Assembly: GCF_003814875.1 (NCBI RefSeq)
Contig: NZ_RKQF01000001.1
Location: 3,286,001-3,350,000 of the forward strand
From: Streptomyces sp. Ag109_O5-1
GTDB lineage: Bacteria; Actinomycetota; Actinomycetes; Streptomycetales; Streptomycetaceae
Length of the DNA stretch: 64,000 bases
Direction of reading: 5' to 3'
The translations under genes and the position numbers were made by a program. The notes below the pieces were generated by a model. The model saw only the letters and a list, made by a program, of their open reading frames with translations, was not told the origin of the DNA and made no database searches. This document shows positions 49,727 to 57,630 of this stretch, piece by piece (within the stretch, counting starts at the first letter, position 1; each line of letters starts with the position of its first letter).

Positions 49727-51070
49727 ATGACCGTGAACGAAGGTCTTGGCTCGCGCATTCGGCGACTTCGCAGGGCGGCCGGCCTCTCCCAGGAGGCACT
49801 GGCGAAGCCGAATCTCTCCCCGAGCTACATTTCACTTCTGGAAGCCGGTAAGCGGATCCCCTCGGAGGAGGTACTCGCTCAGCTCGCCGAGCGGCTGAAG
49901 TGCGACCCCGCGTATCTCATCGGCATGATCTCCAAGCCCGACTCGGTGGACCTGGAGATCGAGCTGAACTACGCCCAGCTCGCCCTGCGCAACGGCGACT
50001 CGCGGACGGCGCTGAAGACCTTCACCGCCCTGCAGGCCAAACTGCCGGAGAGCGAGCAGACGGATCTCCACTTCGCGGTGGAGTTCGGCATCGCCCAGTG
50101 CCTCGAACACCACGGAGAGCTGGAGGAGGCCGTCCGCCGCTTCGAGGCGCTGTTGCAGCAGTCGGCCGTGCAGGGGCGTGGCATGCTGGAGCGGCTCGGC
50201 GTGGTGATGCTGCTGTGCCGGTGCTATCGCGAACTCGGTGATCTCTCGCATGCCATCGACGTCGCCGAATCCGCCCTGTCCGAAGCGGACGCCGAGGACC
50301 TGCCCCCCACGGTCCCCCAGCTGGAGCTGCTGTCCACGCTGATCGGCGTGTACTGCGAGCGTGGCGACCTGCACCGGGCGAACTTCCTCGCGGGCGAGGC
50401 CATCAGCCGGGCCGAGGTCATGTCCGACCGCAGGGCGCTGGGCGGCGCCTACTGGAACGCGAGTGTCGTGCTGCACCGGCGCGGCAGGTCGAGCGAGGCA
50501 CTGGAGCTGATCAAGAAGGCCGTCGCCATCTACGCCGAGGGCGACGACGAGCGTGCCCTGGCCCGGGTGCGCAACGCCCAGGCCACGGTGCTCCTCCAGT
50601 CGGAGAGCCCCAACCCCGAAGTGGCCAAGAAGCTTCTCGAACAGAGTGCCGCGACCCTGCGGACGCTGGGCAGCAGTCTCGACGTGGCGTACGTGGAAGC
50701 TGCGCTCGCGCGAGCCGAGGTCATGCTCGGCCAGCCCGAGAACGCCATCCAGCACGCCGAGACCGCTCTGCGACGGCTGGGGCCCGAGCACCGCCTGGAG
50801 AGCGCCCGCGTCCATCTCGTCCTCGCCGCGGCCTACCTCATCCAGGAGGACTACGAGGCGGTCCACGCGGCGTACGAGCGCAGTGCCCTGCTGCTCGAAG
50901 CCTCCGAGGCCGGGCGGCAGGCCGCCTTCGCCTGGTCGGAACTGGGCGAGATCCTGGAGAAGAGCGGAGAGAGCGAACGCGCCGTGTGGGCCTACCGGCA
51001 GGGCATGCGGCTGATGGGGCACCGCGGCTCGCTCATCGCCGACGCCCCCCGCCGGGTCTGGCAGGACTGA
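49727..51070 (+). CDS. XRE-family regulator with TPR domain
   Basis: A 447-residue regulator. The Cro/CI-type helix-turn-helix is at about 7-65 (LGSRIRRLRRAAGLSQEALAKPNLSPSYISLLEAGKRIPSEEVLAQLAERL). The remainder is a superhelix of TPR-like repeats (for example EAVRRFEALLQQ, HAIDVAESALSEAD, NAIQHAETALRRLG). This layout equals the RRNPP peptide-sensing regulators (Rgg, PlcR, NprR) and also many Streptomyces XRE-TPR regulators of unknown ligand. The ATG follows GTGAGGAG. The two PLCC-ending secreted peptides at the other end of the cluster are candidate ligands. Confidence 0.9.
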   Translation: MTVNEGLGSRIRRLRRAAGLSQEALAKPNLSPSYISLLEAGKRIPSEEVLAQLAERLKCDPAYLIGMISKPDSVDLEIELNYAQLALRNGDSRTALKTFTALQAKLPESEQTDLHFAVEFGIAQCLEHHGELEEAVRRFEALLQQSAVQGRGMLERLGVVMLLCRCYRELGDLSHAIDVAESALSEADAEDLPPTVPQLELLSTLIGVYCERGDLHRANFLAGEAISRAEVMSDRRALGGAYWNASVVLHRRGRSSEALELIKKAVAIYAEGDDERALARVRNAQATVLLQSESPNPEVAKKLLEQSAATLRTLGSSLDVAYVEAALARAEVMLGQPENAIQHAETALRRLGPEHRLESARVHLVLAAAYLIQEDYEAVHAAYERSALLLEASEAGRQAAFAWSELGEILEKSGESERAVWAYRQGMRLMGHRGSLIADAPRRVWQD

Positions 51071-51184
51071 CCCGTTCCCCGGCCCCGTCACATGTCCCGG
51101 ACGTCCGGTGAACCGGTAGGAACTGCTTCTTTCATGGGTTTCCTGGACGGCCTCAGAGAACGAGGAGCTGCCTGGCATGAGGCA

Positions 51185-51440
51185 GTCACGAAAGGTACGG
51201 CCGGGAGCGCGGAACGGGGACTGACCGTCGCGGACCATGGCGAGGGTCGCGCCCAGAGACCACAGGTCGGAGGCCGGGCCTGCCTTCGCTCCCCGCACCC
51301 GCTCCGGTGCCATGTACCCAAGGGAGCCGGCCCAGTTCGCCAATGGTGGTCAGGAACCCGCCGTCGTCCAGGGCCGCGATACCGAAGTCGGTGAGGACGG
51401 CGTCGCCGTCACGACGCAGCAGGACGTCGAACGGCCGCCA
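51185..51440 (-). pseudogene. Serine/threonine kinase relic
   Basis: Two frames together read LLRRDGDAVLTDFGIAALDD (DFG motif) and then AGSLGYMAPERVRGAKAGPASDLWSLGATL (APE motif and DxWSLG). A one-base insertion near 51338 separates them. The catalytic HRDLKPxN loop, the ATP-binding lobe and everything downstream are gone. It is a fragment of an actinobacterial PknB-like kinase. Confidence 0.8.
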
Positions 51441-51654
51441 GCGGCAACAGGGTTGACCTCGACGGTCGGTTCGTGCGGCACCTGCGCGCGCGACGGGCAC
51501 CACCACCGCCACGCGGGGCGGGCTCTGTCCGGCACCGCTCCGCGGGCTGCGGAACGGGGGCGGGTTCAGACGGTGGGCTGGCGGAATTCGAGGCGGTTGC
51601 CGACCGGATCTCGACTGTGCAAGCGGCGGTGGCCGGGCGGGGTGACAACTGCTG

Positions 51655-51792
51655 GCAAGATCCGTGCTGTTCACGCCGCCACCGGCGGGCCCTATGGCGT
51701 CCGCAGGATCCAACGCCGGCTGCGGCGTGAGGGTGTCACTGCGACCCGCTGCACCGTCAAGCGGCTGATGCGCGAAGACGACCAGGAGGGCG
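51655..51792 (+). mobile_element. IS3-family transposase OrfB relic
   Basis: The plus frame reads IRAVHAATGGPYGVRRIQRR, then LRREGVTATRCTVKRLMRE. This is the conserved segment before the integrase core of IS3 OrfB. Both ends are lost. With the IS110 relic at 18882 it brackets the biosynthetic cluster. Confidence 0.7.
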
Positions 51793-52034
51793 TCAACCGC
51801 GGCCGGGGGCCGCCGGAACACGGTCTCCGGGCCAACTGCCCGCGCCCGCCCGGACCCGGTCGACCGGCTCTTCACCGCGACCCGGTCCGACCAGCTGTGG
51901 GCGGCCGCGAGTGCGACCCGCTCCTCCTCCGGAGCGCGCTCGCCGACCGCGATGACCCGGGTGGCGTCTGCCGCCCGCGGCCGGTGGACGTACTCGACGC
52001 GGCATCTGGCGGTGGCGGCGGTGCCGGGGGCGAC

Positions 52035-52330
52035 TTCGCGAAGAAGGGAGGAGAGGTCGCGGCCCTGTTCCCACGATCCACCACCACGACGCCCTCCTCG
52101 TCGGCCACCACGAAGTCTCCGCCGGTCACGCTCACGCCGATCTCTCGTACCTCGCCCAGGTCCCTGATCAGTCCGTCGAGGGCGAAGCGGCGATCCCGCA
52201 GCGCCGGGCGACGGCGCAGACGTTGCCACCGGCGAGTGCGAAGTCGGTGTCCCAGGACTCGACGACGATGACGGAGCCGGGCTGGGCCCGGTGGATGGCC
52301 GCGTGGAGCATAAGGTTGTCGCCGGACGGG
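52035..52330 (-). pseudogene. RraA-family protein relic
   Basis: Reading across a frameshift, the minus strand encodes DNLMLHAAIHRAQPGSVIVV, then FALAGGNVCAVA and FALDGLIRDLGEVREIGVSV, then VVADEEGVVVV. The G-x(20)-R-D pattern is that of RraA/HMG aldolase-like proteins. The N-terminal part and an intact start are missing. Confidence 0.6.
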
Positions 52331-53073
52331 CATCGAAACCACTGGGGACGGCCTGATCATGGGGCGCGGCGCGGCTGCCCTCCGCCGCGCCGCGGGCGAG
52401 GGGCCGGGACGGGAGGCCCTGTCGCGCGCGGGCCTCCCGGCTGTGACCGAGCAGCATGACAACAAAGGGCGTACGAGGAGGCCGGCCGACTCGTCTCTAC
52501 ACCTGAGCCAGGCCCTGCAAGGACCTGACGGTTTTTCAGCCCGTGCGTCATTCGTGCGTCACGCCGCAAAAACCAACGCGCCCCGTCACCACCGCACAAG
52601 CCACCCCCTCAGGCGGATACGCAGATCACACGGCGCTGTCCGGCTTCGACTGTTTCCACGCCACGAAACAGGTCGAGCCGACCGAAGGAATCAGGAAACG
52701 GCAGGTCAGGAGCCCTTCCCGACCGGCTCAAGAATAGCCACGCACTCCACATGATGCGTCATCGGAAAGATGTCGGCTTGAGCAAGTCGCGGAAAATCCC
52801 AGCTCAGAGCCGCTTTCTCGGCTCATCGCCCGGCGTGCGGGCGTCCAGAGCGTCAAACGAGCGTCACGGCGGCCAGCCCGCCCCTGCTGCTCAAAGCAGA
52901 AAGACTGCACTCGGTTGCCGAGGACCTGGCGCTGTATCGGGAGAAGTTCCGACGGCGTCTGCCCTCCCGCACCCTGGCAGCCGTGGGCAGGCCGGTAACC
53001 CTGTGGGCACAAGCGCGGAGCCCCGCCCACCCCTCGCCTGGGTGGGCGGGCCCCCGTCCACAGCACCCGGGAC
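52331..53073. other. No gene seen (743 bp), one strong hairpin
   Basis: No coding frame with an RBS and domain is visible. CGCGGCGCGG (52365-52374) pairs exactly with CCGCGCCGCG (52385-52394) and may be a terminator. About 52480-52750 is slightly AT-richer than its surroundings. The right end is the 3' flank of the secreted lectin gene. Confidence 0.4.
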
Positions 53074-56000
53074 TCAGCCGATCTGGGTCGGAACCGGGCG
53101 GTTCCGGCCGAGTGAGGCCACCCCGCCGGGGGTGAGGGCCTCGGTAAAGAGCTGGACGTCGGCGACCCTGCCGGCGGCGTACTCTCCGTAGGTGCCCTGG
53201 AAGATGCGGCGCCCGATCTGCAGCGGTCCGGTCGCGTTCCAGGCCGTGCCCTCGTAGGCGGCGGTGTCGGCCAGGTCGTCGTTGACGTAGAGACGCAATT
53301 GCTGGGTGTCGGCGTCGAAGACGCCCACCAGGTGGAACCACGTGTTGGTCTTGGGGCTCTGCGCCCCCGTGGTGGGTCCGTAGGCGCTGGTGAACTTGCC
53401 GTCGGTGTCGTCCGCGTGGGCGTGGCCGAAGGCGAAGGCATGAGCGCCGCTGGAGTAGTACAGCTGGAGGCCGTTGGCGCTGGTGCCGGACTGCGAGACG
53501 AAGGTGGAGTTCGCGGTCAGGCTGCTGAGGTTGGCCCAGGCCGAGACGGTGTAGCTGCGGCTGGTGTCGAGCACGGGGCCCGAGGTGGCTGCGTAGCCGG
53601 TGCTGCCGTTGAGGGCGAGTGCGTTGCCCCGGGCGGCGTCGGCGGTCACGGTGGCGCCACCGTTCAGGGTGAGGCCGTTCGCCGGGCGGATGCTGTCCGT
53701 GGTGCCGTCCAGCTTCCACCAGTCGGTCGGCCGGTGGACGTGACCGATGCTCACCGGGGCGGTGAACTGTGCCAGGCCGCCGTCGGCCGCGGCGCCCGGG
53801 TACTCGATCATCCGGCCGGAGCGGGAGGCTGCGTACAGCGCAGGGAAGCCGGTGCCCTGCACGTCGCCCGGAGAGGCGGCGGTGGGGTAGTCCTGCTCGC
53901 CCACGCCGACCGGGAGCACCCGCTGGGCGGCGGGCAGCACATTGCCGTTCGTGGCGGCCCACTTCTGGTCGGCTGTGTTCTTGCAGTCCCAGATGACGAC
54001 CTGGGTGCGGGGGTTGCGGTTGCCGGCGGGGTCGGCGAGGCAGCGGCCGGACTGGGGGTTCTTGAGCGTGCCCGGATACGGCCCGGGGACCCACTCCTGG
54101 GAGTCGGTGTTGTTGCACTGGTAGAGCTGCACCAGGGTGCCGTTGTCGGTGTCGCCCTTGGTGACGTCCAGGCACTTGCCCAGCACGTGCACGGTGTGGT
54201 CGGTGCCGAGGGCGAAGTTCTGGGCGTCGCTGCCGTTGCAGGTGTACATCTGTGCCGCGGTGCCGTTGGCGGTGCGGGAGCCGGCGATGTCCAGGCAGAG
54301 GTTCTTGTCGTTGGTGTCGAGCACCGCGGAGACCAGCGGGGCGTGCCGCGGGGCGGCCAGCGTGCTGGTCGGTACCCCGGCGGAGAAGGTCAGCGGGTAG
54401 CTGCTGACCGCGCCGGTGGCGTTGTCGCGGGCCCACAGGGTCGGGACGCCGCCCACGGTGCCGGGGGCGAGCAGGGTGGTGTCGGACCAGTCACCGGTAC
54501 CGATCTTCACGCCCTGGCCGAGGTTGCAGCCGGCCTGGAAGGTCCCTGGGTAGTACCAGAGTTCGCCCTTGTCGACGGTGATCAGGTCGGGGACGTCCGC
54601 GAACTGGGCGAGTTTGCCGGGCGCCAGGATCTGCGTGACGTTGTCCCAGGTGCCGTCCGAGCCCTTGGCGGGGCAGGAGTCCGAGGTGCGGATCGGAACG
54701 ACGTTCTGGGTCAGGGTGAAGTGCCCGGCGCGACCGCCGGGGGTGACGGCGTCGTTGGCGTAGAGGTACAGCTCGTGGGTCGTCTTGTTGAGGGCGAACA
54801 GGTCGTCGACGTTGCTGCCGGTGGCTGTGCCGCGGTGGGCGACAAGGTAGTTGTCCCAGCCGCTGCCGTCCGGGCTCTGCGCCTTGGTCGACATCGTGGT
54901 GGGCGCTGCGGCCGGGTCGGCGTTGCCGCGGACCAGGACGAGGTCGCCGTCGCGGGTGGGAGCGGCGAGGTCGGGGATCGCGTCGCCGTCGAGGTCACCG
55001 GCGGTGACCTTGGTCTTCGGGTTCCACGGGGCGAAGAAGCTGTACTGCCCCACGGTGCCCTGGGTGTTGCCCGCGTTGTCGACCGCCCGGACGAAGAGCG
55101 TGTGCGCGCCCCACTGGGCGGCGCTCAGCACGATCGGGACCTCCGCACTCGCGGTGCCGCCCGCACCGGCGACGGCGTCCACCTTGGCCGCGCCGCTGCC
55201 GGGGATGTTGGCGTCCAGCGAGTACTCGAACCGGTCAATGCCGCTGCTGACGCAGCTGCCGCGGGTGCAGCCGGTGGGCGTTGGGTCGTTTGCAGTCACC
55301 TTGATCTTGACGCCCTGGTCACCGGCGTGGCCGGTGGGCTCCTGATCGGCGCCGAGCGGCGGGAAGACGGCGGAGTCGGTGAAGAACGGGATGCTCGGCG
55401 CGCTGAGGTCGATCTTGAAGTAGCAGTTCGGCGACCAGCCGCTCATCAGCGTGTCGTCGTCGGCCCTGACGTGCCAGCCGTACTGGTGGCCGTCCGCCAC
55501 CTTGAAGCCGATGTTGACCCGGGCCGTGCCGCCGTCGCTGACCTGGCCGCTCACCGGCTTGCTCTTGCTGGTGGAGCCGCCGTCGTCGTCCGCGGTCTTG
55601 GTGTCCCACACCTCGTACCGGGCGCGCAGGTTGACGCCGCTCATGTCGGTGTTCAGGTGCGCGTTCAGCGTGATGTCGGAGGTGTCACCGGCGAGCCCGG
55701 ACTCACCGATCCAGCCGTCGGCCGCGCCGTCGCAGCCGTTGCTCGAGGGGTTGATGGTGGCCGGGGTGGTGCCCAGACGGTCCGGCTCGGAGGGCGCGAT
55801 GTCGAAGACCGTGGTCAGGTACGGGTTGGTCGCGAACCGCACGAAGTCGAAGTTGCTGGAGGACTTGGACTCGTTGCCCCACAGGCCGAACGTCCAGCTG
55901 TCGTCCTTGCCCGCCAGCTTCTTGATCTGGTCCGTGACAGTGAATTTGACATCGTGGTCGCCGCAGTGCTGGCTCAGGTTGGAACTCTTGACCTTCTGCG

Positions 56001-57339
56001 TACCGCCGATGTAGCCGTCGCCGGCGAGCTTCGGCTGGTGATCCCAGTCGGTGTTCTTGCTGATCCCCGACACCGTCGCGAGGCGCACGCCCGTCTCGTT
56101 GTCGCAGTCGAAGGAGGCACCGTAGGTCGAGGTGAGGTGGACGTCGGACTTGGAGATCGTCATCGACTTGGTGAGGTTGCCGATGTTGAGCTCGTAGTAC
56201 GCGCGGTTGAGGCCGAAGCAGTTGCGCCAGTGCTCGTAGCCGACGCCTTCGCCGTTGTCCTGCGCGTCGTCGTACGGGCTCTGCGAGGGGCAGCCCTCCT
56301 TGACGGTGATGAAGTGGCTTTTCTTGCTCGTGATCGGGCTGGTGAAGGGGTCGATGTACAGCGGCCACACCGTGCCCTTGCCGCCGAGCAGGTCCGCGTC
56401 CGGGGTGAGGGTGAGCGCGCCTGGTTCGCTGCTCACGCCGATGGGCTTCACCTGTGCGCCACTGCCCGGCTGTTCCGCGGTGGAGGCCGTGTCACCGGTG
56501 GTGCCCTGGGCTGGCGAGGTGTTCGCCGCGCGGGCGGTGCGGCGGGCCGCGGTCTTCCGCGCTGGGCTGGCCACCTGTGCGCCGGACGAGTCCCACATCA
56601 TCGGGGTGGGCGAGCTGAACAGGGGAGTGCCGTCCGCCGCGGTGGCGGTCACCCCGCCGTCCCGGTCGGCGTCGACGGTCACGCCGTCGCTCGTCCCGGT
56701 GGTCAGCCGGAGCGAGGCGAGGGCGGGGTCGGCGGCCGCCTTGGCGTCATGGACGATCAGGACCTCGTGGAAGCCACCCTGGTCGGTGGTGGTCACCTTG
56801 AGGTCCACTCCCGGCAGCACATCGCTGTACTGAGCACTGTCACCGCTGACGACCGGGGCCGGCAGGCGGAACGGGAGCGTGTACGACAGCCGGTGCCCAG
56901 CCTCGTCGACGAGGGTGGCCAGCGGCCCGTCGCCGCCGCCGGAGAGCGTCAGGGTCGACGGGGTCGCCTTGGTGGAGAAGGTTCCGTCGGAGTTCCGAGC
57001 CAGGCCGCCGTCAACGTCCGCCCACTCACTGCCCTTACGGACCCGGGCCGGCTGGAGATGCGAGGTCTGGGTGAAGGTGCCGTCCGCGTTCGCGACGGTC
57101 TCCGAGGTCTCAGTGGTCAGCTGATCCACGGTGACCGGCTGTCCGGTCCTGGCCGCCTCGGCACGGGCGGTCGCGAGCGGCGAGCTGTCCGCGCCGTCGG
57201 CGGCCGCCGACGCGGGCGGGCCTGCCGCCGAGACCGGGCCGACGGCGCCGAGCAGCAGGCCGGTGACGGCCGCCGACAGCGCCAGACGGCGCGTCAGTTT
57301 GCGCGCCGGATGACTCCGGACGCGGGTGGGTTCCCCCAT
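53074..57339 (-). CDS. Secreted ricin-B/LamG multidomain protein
   Basis: A 1421-residue exported protein. A signal peptide (about 1-45; LTRRLALSAAVTGLLLGAVGPVSAAG) is followed by a long beta-rich region like the N-terminal part of Streptomyces LamG/DNRLRE proteins. FG-GAP-like repeats follow (TAGDLDGDAIPDLAAPTRDGDLV). Next is a ricin-B lectin trefoil (CLDIAGSRTANGTAAQMYTC, CLDVTKGDTDNGTLVQLYQC, then CLADPAGNRNPRTQVVIWDC). The C-terminal LamG/concanavalin-like domain has WWKLDGTTDSI and FHLVGVFDADTQQLRLYVND. It probably binds carbohydrate outside the cell. It diverges from the RHS gene and may be its partner. Confidence 0.85.
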   Translation of the reverse strand: MGEPTRVRSHPARKLTRRLALSAAVTGLLLGAVGPVSAAGPPASAAADGADSSPLATARAEAARTGQPVTVDQLTTETSETVANADGTFTQTSHLQPARVRKGSEWADVDGGLARNSDGTFSTKATPSTLTLSGGGDGPLATLVDEAGHRLSYTLPFRLPAPVVSGDSAQYSDVLPGVDLKVTTTDQGGFHEVLIVHDAKAAADPALASLRLTTGTSDGVTVDADRDGGVTATAADGTPLFSSPTPMMWDSSGAQVASPARKTAARRTARAANTSPAQGTTGDTASTAEQPGSGAQVKPIGVSSEPGALTLTPDADLLGGKGTVWPLYIDPFTSPITSKKSHFITVKEGCPSQSPYDDAQDNGEGVGYEHWRNCFGLNRAYYELNIGNLTKSMTISKSDVHLTSTYGASFDCDNETGVRLATVSGISKNTDWDHQPKLAGDGYIGGTQKVKSSNLSQHCGDHDVKFTVTDQIKKLAGKDDSWTFGLWGNESKSSSNFDFVRFATNPYLTTVFDIAPSEPDRLGTTPATINPSSNGCDGAADGWIGESGLAGDTSDITLNAHLNTDMSGVNLRARYEVWDTKTADDDGGSTSKSKPVSGQVSDGGTARVNIGFKVADGHQYGWHVRADDDTLMSGWSPNCYFKIDLSAPSIPFFTDSAVFPPLGADQEPTGHAGDQGVKIKVTANDPTPTGCTRGSCVSSGIDRFEYSLDANIPGSGAAKVDAVAGAGGTASAEVPIVLSAAQWGAHTLFVRAVDNAGNTQGTVGQYSFFAPWNPKTKVTAGDLDGDAIPDLAAPTRDGDLVLVRGNADPAAAPTTMSTKAQSPDGSGWDNYLVAHRGTATGSNVDDLFALNKTTHELYLYANDAVTPGGRAGHFTLTQNVVPIRTSDSCPAKGSDGTWDNVTQILAPGKLAQFADVPDLITVDKGELWYYPGTFQAGCNLGQGVKIGTGDWSDTTLLAPGTVGGVPTLWARDNATGAVSSYPLTFSAGVPTSTLAAPRHAPLVSAVLDTNDKNLCLDIAGSRTANGTAAQMYTCNGSDAQNFALGTDHTVHVLGKCLDVTKGDTDNGTLVQLYQCNNTDSQEWVPGPYPGTLKNPQSGRCLADPAGNRNPRTQVVIWDCKNTADQKWAATNGNVLPAAQRVLPVGVGEQDYPTAASPGDVQGTGFPALYAASRSGRMIEYPGAAADGGLAQFTAPVSIGHVHRPTDWWKLDGTTDSIRPANGLTLNGGATVTADAARGNALALNGSTGYAATSGPVLDTSRSYTVSAWANLSSLTANSTFVSQSGTSANGLQLYYSSGAHAFAFGHAHADDTDGKFTSAYGPTTGAQSPKTNTWFHLVGVFDADTQQLRLYVNDDLADTAAYEGTAWNATGPLQIGRRIFQGTYGEYAAGRVADVQLFTEALTPGGVASLGRNRPVPTQIG

Positions 57340-57630
57340 GAATCGCCCTTTCGAGAGCGTGGGCGACGCCCCCCGGCGCGCCGCTGTGGTCCTTCTCACA
57401 GAGCGTCCCCCCGAGGGTCGCCGCATGTCGGAATTGCGGTACTTGGTCGCGCCATGCCCCGCTGTGAAGGGCCTGTGATGGACCCATGTGAAGGCTGTGA
57501 GCAGTGTGACCGCTGAGGAAGGGTATTGCTGCGCACATGACATGGCAATACGGTTCCGGTCTGACCAGACGAGCCGTCAGCTGACCACTGACCAATTCGG
57601 CTGCTGGACTTCTTACATGGGGGATCACGC

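Noticed and set aside
51800..52030. A minus-strand frame with coding-like composition between the IS3 and RraA relics
   Set aside because: No start, RBS or recognised domain. It may be another relic, but I cannot support a name.
53299..57516. A 1400-codon plus-strand open frame antisense to the ricin-B/LamG gene
   Set aside because: It has no domain, RBS or sensible composition (Val/Gly/Arg-rich). It is the mirror frame of a high-GC gene; the minus strand has a signal peptide and recognisable lectin domains.
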